Below the pieces are notes generated by a model. The model ran no database searches. It had not been told where the DNA came from and was given only the letters and a program-made list of their open reading frames with translations. The position numbers and the translations under genes are program-made. A stretch of 64,000 nucleotides of DNA from assembly GCF_030410485.1 (NCBI RefSeq), contig NZ_JAUHHC010000003.1, forward strand, positions 248,001-312,000, read 5' to 3'. This DNA is from Roseateles violae (lineage in GTDB: Bacteria > Pseudomonadota > Gammaproteobacteria > Burkholderiales > Burkholderiaceae_C). Shown one piece after another: positions 16,528-26,180 of this stretch (positions are counted from its first letter, which is position 1; every line of letters begins with the position of its first letter).

Positions 16528-16923
16528 TCAGTTCTTCGTTTCGACGACCACGAAGGCCGCCGCGTATTCGGTTTCGTCGGTGACGGTCACATGGGCCTTG
16601 AGGCCCTTGGCCTCGAACCATTCGGCCAGTGCGCCATGCAGGCGGATCTCGGGCTTGCCGCTGGGCGCCTTGACGATCTCGCAATGGCGCCAAGTCATCG
16701 GCATGCGCATGCCCATGCCGATCGCCTTGGAGAAGGCCTCCTTGGCCGAGAAGCGGGTGGCCAGGTAGGCGACGCCGCGCGCCTCGACGCGCGCACGCCG
16801 CTCGCGGAAGACGGCCATCTCATGCGGCCCCAGCACCTTCTCCGCAAAGCGCTCGCCACGCCGCGCCAGGGTCTCACGAATGCGCCGGATGTCGCAGATA
16901 TCGGTGCCGATGCCGTAAATCAT
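16528..16923 (-). CDS. acpS: Holo-[acyl-carrier-protein] synthase AcpS
   Basis: A 131-residue phosphopantetheinyl transferase that moves 4'-phosphopantetheine from CoA to the serine of apo-ACP. The Mg-binding Asp lies in [11 protein letters not shown] (residues 2-12) and the Glu in [13 protein letters not shown]. The start is the ATG at 16923, which gives the canonical [10 protein letters not shown]-terminus and overlaps the stop of the acetyltransferase gene by 4 nt. Its substrate AcpP is coded in the same window at 29153-29392. Confidence 0.95.
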   Translation of the reverse strand: MIYGIGTDICDIRRIRETLARRGERFAEKVLGPHEMAVFRERRARVEARGVAYLATRFSAKEAFSKAIGMGMRMPMTWRHCEIVKAPSGKPEIRLHGALAEWFEAKGLKAHVTVTDETEYAAAFVVVETKN

Positions 16924-17412
16924 TGCAGGGGACTCCAACCGAGCACTTCGTTGCGGTGGCGCTGGCCCTCGAGTTCGAACCAGGTCTCGCCCCACAGCTC
17001 GGCGCCCTCGCGGCGGTAGAAGCGCAGCGCGCCGGCATTGCCTTCCCAGGGCGTCAGCCAGAGCGATCGCCGGGGATGGGCCGCGCGGACATGGTCCAGC
17101 AGCCGCTTGCCGTGGCCCTGGCCGCACTGGGGCGGCGCGACGTAGAGGCGCACCAGCTCCACCAGCGCCTCATCGCGCTCGACCGGGCAAGGCGCGCCGG
17201 CATCGGCCTGGGCCCAGGCCAGCAGGAAGCCGCCCTCTTCGATCACCCACATGCCGCCCGGCAGTGCCTGGCGCAGCGTGCGCGGGTCGAAGGCCGCGTC
17301 GACATAGCGCGCAAAACTGTCGCTGACGCCGGGCCCGGCATAGCTATCGAGCCAGACCCAGCGCGCCAACGCGGCGATGCGCGGCAGATCGGCCTCGACG
17401 GCCGCGCGCAGC

Positions 17413-17420
<8 letters not shown>
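16920..17420 (-). CDS. GNAT-family N-acetyltransferase
   Basis: A 166-residue GNAT protein. The acetyl-CoA loop is visible as [20 protein letters not shown] (R/Q-x-x-G-x-G/A type), followed by [23 protein letters not shown], the usual C-terminal N-x-x-A-x-x-F-Y-x-x-x-G pattern. The substrate is unknown. The start chosen (17420) overlaps the pdxJ stop by 8 nt, and the stop overlaps acpS by 4 nt, so the gene is embedded in the core operon between pdxJ and acpS. This insertion is not universal in the block. Confidence 0.85.
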
Positions 17421-18195
<775 letters not shown>

Positions 18196-18271
18196 CGCTG
18201 GGCCCGCCCGGCCGCCCGAAGGGCCCAGCGCGCCCCCTCGGGGGGCAGTGAACGAAGTGAGCGTGGGGGCT
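18196..18271. repeat. Intergenic hairpin repeat, short copy C (recO-pdxJ)
   Basis: The gap between recO and pdxJ holds a perfect 9-bp inverted repeat (GCTGGGCCC at 18197-18205, GGGCCCAGC at 18221-18229) around a 15-nt loop GCCCGGCCGCCCGAA. A second hairpin of C and G runs (CCCCCTCGGGGGG) follows near 18233-18245, then a tail GAACGAAGTGAGCGTGGGGG. The loop differs from the core of copies A and D at only two positions. Similar C/G-run-plus-tail repeats are common between Burkholderiales genes. Confidence 0.75.
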
Positions 18272-19048
18272 TCATATTCTTTCCATCAGTTTCTGCACAT
18301 CGAGCATCACCTGGCGGGTGCGCAGCGGCTTCTGCCCCAGATGATAGTGAAGCAGGCCGCGCAGCTGCGCGCGCAAGGCCGGCAGCACCGGCGCACAGGC
18401 CTGGCGCAAGGCGGCGCCGCTGCCGTGCAACAGCGCCGCCTGCAGCTGCACCAGCGCTGCGCCGTCCAGCGCGGCCGCCTCCTCGCTGGCGATCACGCCG
18501 GCCTCGGGCGAGATCGCGTAGCCGCGCTCGGCCTGCACCGGCGTCTGCGTCAAGGTCGCCAGGCTCAGATCGGGCAGGAGGCCCAGCTGGTCCAGCAGGC
18601 GCAGCTCGAAGGCGCGCAGCGCCGCCTGTGATTGCGCGTCCTCGCTGGCGTGCAGCTCGGGCAAGGTGTCGGCATAGGCATCGAACAGCGCCGGATGCGG
18701 GTCCTGGCGCGCCAGCAGCTTGAGCAGCAGCTCGTTCAGGTAGTAGCCGCTGAACAGCGCCGCGCCGGCCGGCATGGTCGCGCCGCCGGCCCATTCGGCG
18801 CCGCGCAAGGTGACGACCTCGGGCCCCTCGCCGTCGGCCGACTTTGCCGGCTTGGACAGCGTGACCTGGATGCGCTGGAAGGGCAGCAGCACCGCGCGCA
18901 GCTGCGAGTAAGGCCGTTTCGCCCCCTTGGCGACCACGGCCATGCGGCCCTGTTCGCGGGTGAACAGGTCCAGGATCAGGCTGGATTCGCTCCAGTCGTA
19001 GTGATGAAGGACAAAGGCCTGCTGGACGGCAGGAGCTTTCCGCATCAT
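18272..19048 (-). CDS. recO: DNA repair protein RecO
   Basis: A 258-residue RecO, which with RecR loads RecA on SSB-coated DNA and anneals strands. The N-terminal OB domain begins QAFVLHHYDWSESSLILDLF and has GRMAVVAKGAKRPYSQLRAVL. The helical C-terminal part includes YYLNELLLKLLARQDPHPALFDAY. No zinc-finger cysteines are visible. Two adjacent ATG codons (19048 and 19045) are possible starts; longer open sequence upstream is repeat DNA, not protein. The start codon itself forms the edge of repeat copy D. Confidence 0.92.
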   Translation of the reverse strand: MMRKAPAVQQAFVLHHYDWSESSLILDLFTREQGRMAVVAKGAKRPYSQLRAVLLPFQRIQVTLSKPAKSADGEGPEVVTLRGAEWAGGATMPAGAALFSGYYLNELLLKLLARQDPHPALFDAYADTLPELHASEDAQSQAALRAFELRLLDQLGLLPDLSLATLTQTPVQAERGYAISPEAGVIASEEAAALDGAALVQLQAALLHGSGAALRQACAPVLPALRAQLRGLLHYHLGQKPLRTRQVMLDVQKLMERI

Positions 19049-19149
19049 GCCCGGCGCCGGGCCGCCCCAAGCCGGGCAGCCTCCAGGGGCCGCGCGGCGG
19101 ACCCCACAGGTCCGTGGGACAGGAGCGAAGCGACCGGGGGGCTCACGAT
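19049..19149. repeat. Intergenic hairpin repeat, short copy D (era-recO)
   Basis: An 8-bp inverted repeat (TGCCCGGC at 19048-19055, GCCGGGCA at 19071-19078) encloses the 15-nt core GCCGGGCCGCCCCAA, identical to copy A. It is followed by GGACCCCACAGGTCC-like inverted sequence and the tail GGAGCGAAGCGACCGGGGGG. It fills the whole gap between the era stop and the recO start. Confidence 0.75.
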
Positions 19150-20073
19150 CTATTCGTAGCCGTAGGTGCGCAGATGTTCCTCGGTGTCGGCCCAGCCGGA
19201 GCGGACCTTGACCCACAGTTCCAGGAAGACCCGGCCGTCCATCAGGTGCTCGAGCTCCTGGCGCGCCTCGGAGCCGATGCGCTTCAGGCGCTCGCCCCCC
19301 TGGCCGATGATCATGCCCTTGTGGGCATCGCGCTCGACGACGATAGAGGCGCTGATGCGGCGCAGCTCACCCTCGTCTTCCCATTTGTCGATGACGACGG
19401 TCGAGGTGTAGGGCAGCTCGTCGCCGGTCAGGCGGAACAGCTTCTCGCGGATGATCTCGCTGGCAAGGAACTTCTCGCTGCGGTCGGTCAGCGCGTCTTC
19501 CTCGTAGAACCAGCCCTGCTCGGGCAGATAGGGCTTGAGGATCTTGAACAGGCGGGTGACGTCGGACTCTTTCTTGGCCGACAGCGGCACGAACTCGCTG
19601 AAGTTGCGGCGCTCCTGCATGCTCTTCAGCCAGGGCGCCAGCTCGGCACGGCGGTGCACGGCGTCGAGCTTGTTCGCGATCAGCACGACCGGCTTGTCCT
19701 CGGGCAAGAGCGACAAGACCTTGGCGTCATCGAGCCCGAAGCGGCCCGCCTCGACGACGAAGAGCACGACGTCGACGTCGGACAGCACGCCGTGCACGGT
19801 GCGGTTCAGATTGCGGTTCAGGGCCGCGTTGTGGCGGGTCTGGAAGCCGGGCGTGTCGACAAAGACGAACTGCGCCTCGTCGACGGTGCGCACGCCGGTG
19901 ATGCGGTGGCGGGTCGTCTGCGCCTTGTCGGAGGTGATCGAGACCTTCTGGCCGACCAGCGCATTGAGCAGGGTCGACTTGCCGACGTTCGGGCGGCCGA
20001 CGATGGCGATCAGGCCGCAGCGCTGACTGGGCGCCGCGTCTTCGGGCGCGGGGGATGGGGGAACGTCGCTCAT
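19150..20073 (-). CDS. era: GTPase Era
   Basis: A 307-residue Era GTPase needed for 30S ribosome assembly. The G1 loop is GRPNVGKST (about residues 26-34), G3 is DTPG, G4 is ANKLD and G5 is PLSAKK. The C-terminal KH domain contains [17 protein letters not shown], which binds the 3' end of 16S rRNA. The start at 20073 gives a normal N-terminus; open sequence upstream overlaps rnc. It lies 32 nt after rnc, the usual pairing of RNase III and Era. Confidence 0.96.
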   Translation of the reverse strand: MSDVPPSPAPEDAAPSQRCGLIAIVGRPNVGKSTLLNALVGQKVSITSDKAQTTRHRITGVRTVDEAQFVFVDTPGFQTRHNAALNRNLNRTVHGVLSDVDVVLFVVEAGRFGLDDAKVLSLLPEDKPVVLIANKLDAVHRRAELAPWLKSMQERRNFSEFVPLSAKKESDVTRLFKILKPYLPEQGWFYEEDALTDRSEKFLASEIIREKLFRLTGDELPYTSTVVIDKWEDEGELRRISASIVVERDAHKGMIIGQGGERLKRIGSEARQELEHLMDGRVFLELWVKVRSGWADTEEHLRTYGYE

Positions 20074-20105
20074 GCTGTGACGGCGCGGGGCCGGCCTCCG
20101 GTCAA

Positions 20106-20813
20106 TCAGTCGCGCAGGCCAGAACCTGGCTTGTCGCGTGCAATCAGTTCGTCGAGCATACGACGGGCGGCGCTCTGCTCGGCGGCGCGGCGCGAGCGCC
20201 CTTCGCCATGCGAGACCAGGTTCAGCGAGGGCACCGCGCACTCGACCTCGAAGGTCTGGGCATGCGCCTGGCCGCGCGTTTCCGTGATGCGGTAGCCAGG
20301 CACCGGCAGCTTGCGCGCCTGCAGCCATTCCTGCAAGGCCGTCTTCGCGTCCTTGGCCCAGTTGTCCGAGCTGCCGGCGCCGGCGATCACCTCGGATAGC
20401 AGGCGCGCGACCAGGGCCAGCGCGGCCTCGTAGCCGCCGTCGACGAAGGTGGCGCCGATCAGCGCCTCCATCGCGTCGGCCAGAATGGACGGGCGCTGCG
20501 CGCCGCCGCCCTTGGCCTCGCCCTCGGACATGCGCAGCACCTGCGGCAGATCCAGGCCCAGGGCCAGCTTGTGCAGGCTGTCCTCGCGCACCAGATGCGC
20601 GCGCACGCGGGTCAGATCGCCCTCGTCGGAGCCGCCGAAGCGCTCGTACAACAGGCTGGACACGGCCAAGCTCAGCACCGCATCGCCAAGGAACTCTAGG
20701 CGCTCGTTGTGCTCGGCGCCGAAGCTGCGATGGGTCAGCGCGCGGATCAGCAGCTCGGGCTGCTTGAAACGGTAGCCCAGGCGCTGCTGGAGGGAGGCGA
20801 GCTGCGAACTCAT
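20106..20813 (-). CDS. rnc: Ribonuclease III
   Basis: A 235-residue RNase III that cleaves double-stranded RNA and processes rRNA precursors. The signature [20 protein letters not shown] (residues about 36-55) holds the catalytic Glu/Asp residues, and the second site is [16 protein letters not shown] dsRNA-binding domain occupies about 155-225 ([18 protein letters not shown] and [18 protein letters not shown]). It sits between a DUF4845 protein and era. Confidence 0.96.
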   Translation of the reverse strand: MSSQLASLQQRLGYRFKQPELLIRALTHRSFGAEHNERLEFLGDAVLSLAVSSLLYERFGGSDEGDLTRVRAHLVREDSLHKLALGLDLPQVLRMSEGEAKGGGAQRPSILADAMEALIGATFVDGGYEAALALVARLLSEVIAGAGSSDNWAKDAKTALQEWLQARKLPVPGYRITETRGQAHAQTFEVECAVPSLNLVSHGEGRSRRAAEQSAARRMLDELIARDKPGSGLRD

Positions 20814-20839
20814 CGGTACTGCCGCAAGGTGACCGCGCC

Positions 20840-21226
20840 TCAGCGCGACTGGCCTTCGTACTTGATCAGCAGGAAGACCGGGCCGGCCAGATCGACCTGC
20901 TTGTCGTAGGCAAAGGCGATCTTCAGCTTGTCGTTTTCCTTGCTGATCACCAGGTCCTGGGCCGAGATGCTGGTGATCGAATACTCGACCTGCTTGGCGC
21001 GCTCGAACTCGGCGCGCACGGCCGGCACGGTGGCCGGGTTGGAGACGGCGATGCGGTCGATGACGCGCTTGATCGTGTAGTACTCGAGCACCGTCGGGAA
21101 GACGCGCGCCGCGACGACGCCGGTGAAGGCGATCAGCACGGCCCAGAACAGCAGGCCCAGCAGGCTGATGCCGCGCTGCCGGCGGGCTGCCTGGCGCTGC
21201 TTGGCGCTTTGACGAGGATGCGTCAT
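20840..21226 (-). CDS. DUF4845 membrane protein
   Basis: A 128-residue protein of the DUF4845 family, which is regularly found between lepB and rnc in beta- and gammaproteobacteria. The N-terminus is basic, then [18 protein letters not shown] forms one membrane helix that resembles a type IV pilin start. The rest (about 80 residues) should face the periplasm. Function is unknown. The start is uncertain: a GTG at 21262 would add 12 residues, but the ATG at 21226 gives the usual family N-terminus. Confidence 0.85.
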   Translation of the reverse strand: MTHPRQSAKQRQAARRQRGISLLGLLFWAVLIAFTGVVAARVFPTVLEYYTIKRVIDRIAVSNPATVPAVRAEFERAKQVEYSITSISAQDLVISKENDKLKIAFAYDKQVDLAGPVFLLIKYEGQSR

Positions 21227-21287
21227 CTCGATCTTGTCCCTCTTGGTGTTGGTCTTTCTCACCGGCGGCGCTGCGCGCCGCGGTCCC

Positions 21288-22265
21288 TCAGTTGAATGAA
21301 CCGATGCGCTTGAGATTACCGAAATTCATCCAAACAAAGAAGGCTTTGCCGACGATGTTCTCGTCCGGCACAAAGCCCCAGAAGCGCGAGTCGCGCGAAT
21401 TGTCACGGTTGTCGCCGAGCATGAAGTAATGGCCGGCGGGCACCTTGCAGCTCAGGCCGTCGACGTTGTAGCGGCAGTTTTCCTTGAAGGGGAACTCGTC
21501 CGGATGGAAGAACTGCGGCGCCAGCGGATTGATCTGCGGATTGACGAGGATCTGGTGCTCCTTCTCGCCCAGCTTCTCGAGGAAGCGCGGGCGGTAGCTC
21601 ATCGCGTCCTCGTCGTAGTAATTGCCCTGGGGCTGGACGGCGGCCAGCTGGCCGTTGATGTACAGGCGCTGGTTCGCGTAGGTGACCTCGTCGCCGGGAA
21701 TGCCGGCCACGCGCTTGATGTAGTCCTGGCTCGGGTTCTGCGGGTAGCGGAACACCATCACGTCGCCGCGCTGCACCGGATTGTTCTCGATGATCTTCTT
21801 GTTCAGCACCGGCAGGCGCACGCCGTAGTGGAACTTGTTGACCAGGATCAGGTCGCCGACCAGGAGCGTCGGCACCATCGAGCCGGACGGGATCTTGAAC
21901 GGTTCGACCAGGAAGCTGCGCAGGAAGAACACTGCCAGGATGACCGGGAACAGGCCGGCGGTCCAGTCCAGCCACCAGGGCTGCTGCAGGATCTGCTGGC
22001 GCGCACCCTCGATGTCGCCATCGACGCGCGAGATGCCCTGGGCCGCCAGCTTCTCGCGGCGCTGCAAATCGCTGGCGACCAGCTGGCTGGCCGCGGCGGC
22101 GCGCGCCGGCTGGAAGTGGAAGCGCTCGGCCAGCCAGTAGCCCAGCGTCACGACGGTGAGGATGAACAGCAGCAGCGAGAAGTTGCCGTTCCAGTAGCCG
22201 GTGTACCAGCCGCCCAGATAGGCAAGCAGGGCGGCGTAGAGAAGTCCGGTCAGAGCACTCATCAA
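21288..22265 (-). CDS. lepB: Signal peptidase I
   Basis: A 325-residue S26A signal peptidase, the enzyme that cleaves signal peptides at the periplasmic face of the inner membrane. Two N-terminal membrane segments (about residues 5-47 and 98-117) are followed by the catalytic Ser in KIPSGSMVPTL and Lys in DYIKRVAGIPGDEV. Further signatures are MVFRYPQNPS and GHYFMLGDNRDNSRDSR. It lies 16 nt after lepA, the classic lepA-lepB operon. Confidence 0.96.
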   Translation of the reverse strand: MMSALTGLLYAALLAYLGGWYTGYWNGNFSLLLFILTVVTLGYWLAERFHFQPARAAAASQLVASDLQRREKLAAQGISRVDGDIEGARQQILQQPWWLDWTAGLFPVILAVFFLRSFLVEPFKIPSGSMVPTLLVGDLILVNKFHYGVRLPVLNKKIIENNPVQRGDVMVFRYPQNPSQDYIKRVAGIPGDEVTYANQRLYINGQLAAVQPQGNYYDEDAMSYRPRFLEKLGEKEHQILVNPQINPLAPQFFHPDEFPFKENCRYNVDGLSCKVPAGHYFMLGDNRDNSRDSRFWGFVPDENIVGKAFFVWMNFGNLKRIGSFN

Positions 22266-22281
22266 TGGCTTGGTTTTGGGT

Positions 22282-24090
22282 TCAGTCTTCGACTTGCAGA
22301 ATGGCCAGGAACGCTTCCTGCGGCACCTCGACGGAGCCGATTTGCTTCATGCGTTTCTTGCCGGCTTTTTGCTTTTCCAGCAGCTTGCGCTTGCGCGTGA
22401 TGTCGCCGCCATAGCATTTTGCCAGCACGTTCTTGCGCAGCGCCTTGATGTTCTCGCGCGAGATGATGTTGGCGCCGATCGCCGCCTGGATCGCCACGTC
22501 GTACATCTGGCGCGGGATGATCTCGCGCATCTTGGCGGCGACCTGGCGGCCGCGGTACTGGCTCTGGCTGCGGTGGACGATGATGGACAGCGCGTCGATG
22601 CGATCGCCGTTGATCAGCATGTCGACCTTGACGACGTCCGAGGCTCGGTATTCCTTGAACTCGTAGTCCATCGAGGCGTAGCCGCGCGAGACGCTCTTCA
22701 GCTTGTCGAAGAAGTCCAGCACGATCTCGGCCAGCGGGATCTCGTAGGTCAGCATCACCTGGCGGCCGTGGTAGGCCATGTTCAGCTGCACGCCGCGCTT
22801 CTGGTTGGCCAGGGTCATCACCGGGCCGACATAGTCCTGCGGCATGTACAGATGCACGGTGACGATGGGCTCGCGGATCTCGGCGATCTTGCTCTGCTCC
22901 GGCATCTTCGAGGGGTTCTCGACCTCGATGATCTGGCCGTCGCCGGCCACCACCTCGTAGACCACGCTGGGCGCCGTCGTGATCAGGTCCTGGTCGAACT
23001 CGCGCTCGAGCCGCTCCTGGACGATTTCCATATGCAAGAGGCCCAGGAAACCGCAGCGGAAACCGAAGCCCAGCGCCTGCGAGACTTCCGGCTCATAGCG
23101 CAGCGAGGAGTCGTTGAGCTTGAGCTTTTCCAGCGCGTCGCGCAGCGAGTCGTACTCGCTCGCCTCGGTCGGGTAGAGGCCGGCAAATACCTGGGGCTGG
23201 ATTTCCTTGAAGCCAGGCAGCGGGCTGTCCGCCGGGCCGAGGTTGTTCGGCAGCTTCTTTTCCAAGGTGATCGTGTCGCCGACCTTGGCGGCGGCCAGTT
23301 CCTTGATGCCGGCAATGATGAAGCCGACCTCGCCCGCGTTCAGCGCCTCGCGCGACTCGCTCTTGGGCGTGAACACGCCCAGTTGGTCGGCCGGATAGAC
23401 GGCGTCGGTCGCCATCATGCGGATGCGTTCGCCCTTTTTCAGCGTGCCGTCGACGACGCGCACCAGCATCACCACGCCGACGTAGGCGTCGTACCAGCTG
23501 TCGATGATCATCGCCCGCAGCGGCGCCTCGACGACGCCTCGCGGGGCGGGCATGCGGGCGATCACCGCCTCCAGGATCTCGTCGATGCCCATGCCGGTCT
23601 TGGCGCTGCAGGGGATGGCGTCGTCGGCATCGATGCCGATCACATCCTCGATCTCGGCCTTGGCGTTGTCGGGATCGGCATTTGGCAGATCCATCTTGTT
23701 CAGCACCGGCACCACCTCGACGCCGAGATCCAGGGCCGTGTAGCAATTTGCAACCGTCTGCGCCTCCACGCCCTGGCTCGCATCGACGACCAGCAGCGCG
23801 CCCTCGCAGGCCGAGAGAGACCGGCTCACTTCATAGGAGAAGTCCACATGCCCCGGCGTGTCGATCAGGTTCAGGTTGTAGACCTGACCATCCTTGGCCT
23901 TGTATTGCAGTGCGGCGGTCTGCGCCTTGATCGTGATGCCGCGCTCGCGCTCGATGTCCATCGAGTCCAGCACCTGCGCCTCCATCTCGCGATCGGACAG
24001 CCCGCCGCAACGCTGAATGATGCGATCGGCCAGCGTGCTCTTGCCGTGATCGATGTGGGCGATGATGGAGAAATTGCGGATGTGGTTCAT
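22282..24090 (-). CDS. lepA: Elongation factor 4 (LepA)
   Basis: A 602-residue translational GTPase that acts on stalled or back-translocating ribosomes. The G domain starts [20 protein letters not shown] and has [12 protein letters not shown] and [10 protein letters not shown]. The LepA-specific C-terminal domain near the end has [19 protein letters not shown] and [20 protein letters not shown]. The leader upstream carries three hairpins and a terminator that seals off upstream transcripts, so lepA probably has a promoter of its own. Confidence 0.97.
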   Translation of the reverse strand: MNHIRNFSIIAHIDHGKSTLADRIIQRCGGLSDREMEAQVLDSMDIERERGITIKAQTAALQYKAKDGQVYNLNLIDTPGHVDFSYEVSRSLSACEGALLVVDASQGVEAQTVANCYTALDLGVEVVPVLNKMDLPNADPDNAKAEIEDVIGIDADDAIPCSAKTGMGIDEILEAVIARMPAPRGVVEAPLRAMIIDSWYDAYVGVVMLVRVVDGTLKKGERIRMMATDAVYPADQLGVFTPKSESREALNAGEVGFIIAGIKELAAAKVGDTITLEKKLPNNLGPADSPLPGFKEIQPQVFAGLYPTEASEYDSLRDALEKLKLNDSSLRYEPEVSQALGFGFRCGFLGLLHMEIVQERLEREFDQDLITTAPSVVYEVVAGDGQIIEVENPSKMPEQSKIAEIREPIVTVHLYMPQDYVGPVMTLANQKRGVQLNMAYHGRQVMLTYEIPLAEIVLDFFDKLKSVSRGYASMDYEFKEYRASDVVKVDMLINGDRIDALSIIVHRSQSQYRGRQVAAKMREIIPRQMYDVAIQAAIGANIISRENIKALRKNVLAKCYGGDITRKRKLLEKQKAGKKRMKQIGSVEVPQEAFLAILQVED

Positions 24091-24121
24091 GCTCTGTCTC
24101 GCGATGCGCGGCCGTAAGCTT

Positions 24122-24186
24122 CAACGGCGAAAGCCGTTGCATGGAAGGCTCATATCGCGCAGCGATGTGAAGGCCCCAGAGGGGCC
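24122..24186. other. Three consecutive small hairpins in the lepA leader
   Basis: Within 65 bp upstream of lepA there are CAACGGC-GAAA-GCCGTTG (24122-24139), CATATCGC-GCA-GCGATGTG (about 24152-24170) and GGCCCC-AGA-GGGGCC (24172-24186). None is followed by T on the minus strand, so they are not terminators. They resemble REP-like palindromes or leader structures. Confidence 0.6.
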
Positions 24187-24197
24187 GTGCCGGACAT

Positions 24198-24229
24198 AAA
24201 AAAAAGGCACGTCGAAACGGTGACGCGCC
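24198..24229 (-). terminator. Intrinsic terminator upstream of lepA
   Basis: Minus-strand stem GGCGCGTC with GACGTGCC (one G-U pair), an 8-nt loop and a run of eight T. It lies downstream of mucD and upstream of lepA, so it separates the rpoE-rseA-mucD unit, or a small RNA, from lepA. Confidence 0.85.
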
Positions 24230-24262
24230 TTCCAACAAAAACGTATGGCAACTGCTTGTTGG
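24198..24262 (-). ncRNA. Candidate small RNA between mucD and lepA
   Basis: On the minus strand a TACAAT box at 24274-24269 (preceded by GGC) would start RNA near 24262. The RNA would open with CCAACAA pairing to TTGTTGG (24262-24256 with 24238-24232), then a terminator stem GGCGCGTC/GACGTGCC and eight T. The predicted length is about 65 nt. The -35 match is weak (TTTCCA). Alternatively the hairpin only ends mucD transcription. Confidence 0.4.
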
Positions 24263-24355
24263 GCTTCCATTGTAGCCAAAAGCCCCCCGCTGGAAACCGC
24301 GCCGTTGCGTCATCTCCGGTCGTTGCGGCCCGCCAACATCGAAGTTGTCAACAAG

Positions 24356-24378
24356 TTATCCACAGACTCTTGTGGATG
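24356..24378. promoter_or_regulatory. DnaA-box-like inverted pair
   Basis: TTATCCACA (24356-24364) is a perfect match to the DnaA box consensus. After a 6-nt gap the sequence TGTGGAT repeats it in the opposite direction, forming ATCCACA-GACTCT-TGTGGAT. It lies in the 523-nt gap between mucD and lepA. The rest of that gap (about 24275-24613) holds nothing else convincing apart from a CGTCGA-TTT-TCGACG hairpin at 24507-24521. Confidence 0.4.
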
Positions 24379-24613
24379 GCCTGGGGATTGTTGGAAGGCC
24401 TTCGATTTGCGTCGCCGAAAGCGAGCAAAGACGCCTTTGCGAGCCCCGATTCTACGCGATGGCTCGAACAATCCGGCCTGGCCCCGGCCAAGTTAGCGGG
24501 TGCCAACGTCGATTTTCGACGCCAGCGCGCTCCTTGATCCGGGCCGGCAGGTGTCGATATTTCCGCATTGCGAAAAGACCCGCGACCGGACCCCGCCATC
24601 CACAGCCCCGTCT

Positions 24614-26089
24614 TCAGCGCGACGGACGCAGCAGGATGAAGTTCACCTGGTCGCCGCGGCGCACCAGCAGATTGATCACCTTGGCCTTCTCCAGCTTGGC
24701 CAGCTGGGCCTGGAACTGCTTGACGTTGCCGATCTCGACGTTCTCGACCGAGAGGATCAGGTCGCCCTCGCGCAGGCCGGCGCGCGAGGCCGCGCCGCTG
24801 ACCGCATCGACGCGCACACCGGCGCGCAGCTTCAGTTCGCGCTTCTGCGCATCGGGGATTTCGGATACCGTCAGGCCCAGGGCCTGGGAGGCCGCCGGCG
24901 GGCTGGACGGACTGCTAGGCTCGCTGCCGCCACCGGCGCTGGCCTGGCGGTCGTCAGGCATCTCGCCGACGGTCAGACTCAGCTCCTTGTGGGCGCCGCG
25001 GCGGAAGACCTGCACTGGCACCTTGCTGCCCGGCTTGATCGCGGCGACGACGCGGCGCACGTCGACCGCCTTCTCGATCGCCTTGCCATCGAACTTGGTG
25101 ATCACGTCGCCGCCTTCCATGCCGGCCTTGTCGGCCGGGCCATTGGGCTCGACGCGGCGAACGATGGCGCCATTGGGCTTGCCCAGGCCGATGGACTCGG
25201 CCACCTCCTTGGTCAGGTCATCCGGCAGCACGCCGATGAAGCCGCGCACGACCTTGCCGCTGCTGCGCAGCTGGTCCGAAACGCGGATCGCCTCGTCGAT
25301 CGGAATCGCGAAAGAGATGCCCATGAAGCCACCGGACTGGCTGTAGATCTGCGAGTTGATGCCGACCACCTCGCCGCGCATATTCAGCAGCGGCCCGCCG
25401 GAGTTGCCGGGGTTGATCGCCACGTCGGTCTGGATCAGCGGCAGGAAGTCGCCGGTGTCGCGCGCCTTGGCGCTGACGATGCCGGCGGTCACCGTGTTGT
25501 CGAAGCCGAAGGGCGAGCCGATCGCCATCACCCACTCGCCGACCTTGAGCCGGCTGATGTCGCCGATCTTTACCGTCGGCAGGCCGGTGGCCTCGATGCG
25601 CACGACGGCGACGTCCGAACGGCGGTCGCTGCCGATGATCTTGGCCTTGAACTCGCGCTTGTCGGTCAGGGTCACGAAGACCTCATCGGCGCCCTCGACC
25701 ACATGGGCGTTGGTCATCACGAAACCGTCGGCGCTGAGGATGAAACCGGAGCCGACGCCGCGGCGCTGCGGCGCGTCCTCATCACGCGGCGCGCCGCGGC
25801 GCTGATTGGGCACCGGAATGCCGAAGCGGCGCAGGAACTCCTGCATCTGCTCGTCGATCTCTGGGTTCTCGCTGCGGCTCATGCGCACCCGCTCCGAGGT
25901 GCGGATGTTGACGACGGCGGGGCCGACGCGCTCGACCATCTCGGTGAAGTCCGGCAGCTCGCGGGCCTGCGCGACGCTGATCTGCGGCGCCAGGCCGAGG
26001 CTCAGCGAGAGCAGCGAGGCCGACAGCAAGGCGCCGGACCAGCGCGTCATCGCGGAGCGGGAGGGGACTGCGGCAGACTTTGTATGCAT
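24614..26089 (-). CDS. mucD: Periplasmic serine endoprotease DegP/MucD
   Basis: A 491-residue (from the ATG at 26089) HtrA-family protease and chaperone. A signal peptide begins near MTRWSGALLSASLLSL and ends AQA. The catalytic triad is His in TNAHVVEG, Asp in RRSDVAVVRIE and Ser in NPGNSGGPLL. Two PDZ domains follow (VRGFIGVLPDDLTKE and the C-terminal LRAGVRVDAVSG region), joined by a Ser/Pro linker. It removes misfolded envelope proteins and is a typical sigma-E target. A GTG at 26116 would give nine more residues. It follows rseA with no rseB in between. Confidence 0.94.
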   Translation of the reverse strand: MHTKSAAVPSRSAMTRWSGALLSASLLSLSLGLAPQISVAQARELPDFTEMVERVGPAVVNIRTSERVRMSRSENPEIDEQMQEFLRRFGIPVPNQRRGAPRDEDAPQRRGVGSGFILSADGFVMTNAHVVEGADEVFVTLTDKREFKAKIIGSDRRSDVAVVRIEATGLPTVKIGDISRLKVGEWVMAIGSPFGFDNTVTAGIVSAKARDTGDFLPLIQTDVAINPGNSGGPLLNMRGEVVGINSQIYSQSGGFMGISFAIPIDEAIRVSDQLRSSGKVVRGFIGVLPDDLTKEVAESIGLGKPNGAIVRRVEPNGPADKAGMEGGDVITKFDGKAIEKAVDVRRVVAAIKPGSKVPVQVFRRGAHKELSLTVGEMPDDRQASAGGGSEPSSPSSPPAASQALGLTVSEIPDAQKRELKLRAGVRVDAVSGAASRAGLREGDLILSVENVEIGNVKQFQAQLAKLEKAKVINLLVRRGDQVNFILLRPSR

Positions 26090-26180
26090 GGCATTCGAGG
26101 TTCGAGGGGTCTTCACGTCGCCGACGTGGGGATGCGCGTCCGACTATTCAAGTGCGGGGCGGGCAAGCCCGATGATGCCA

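Noticed and set aside
18233-18260. C/G-run hairpin after recO as an intrinsic terminator
   Set aside because: There is no T run on the minus strand, and pdxJ follows in the same operon. It is better explained as part of a repeat element.
22270-24117. A 615-codon open frame antisense to lepA
   Set aside because: It mirrors the lepA codons, has no recognisable domain and no ribosome-binding site; LepA on the other strand is certain.
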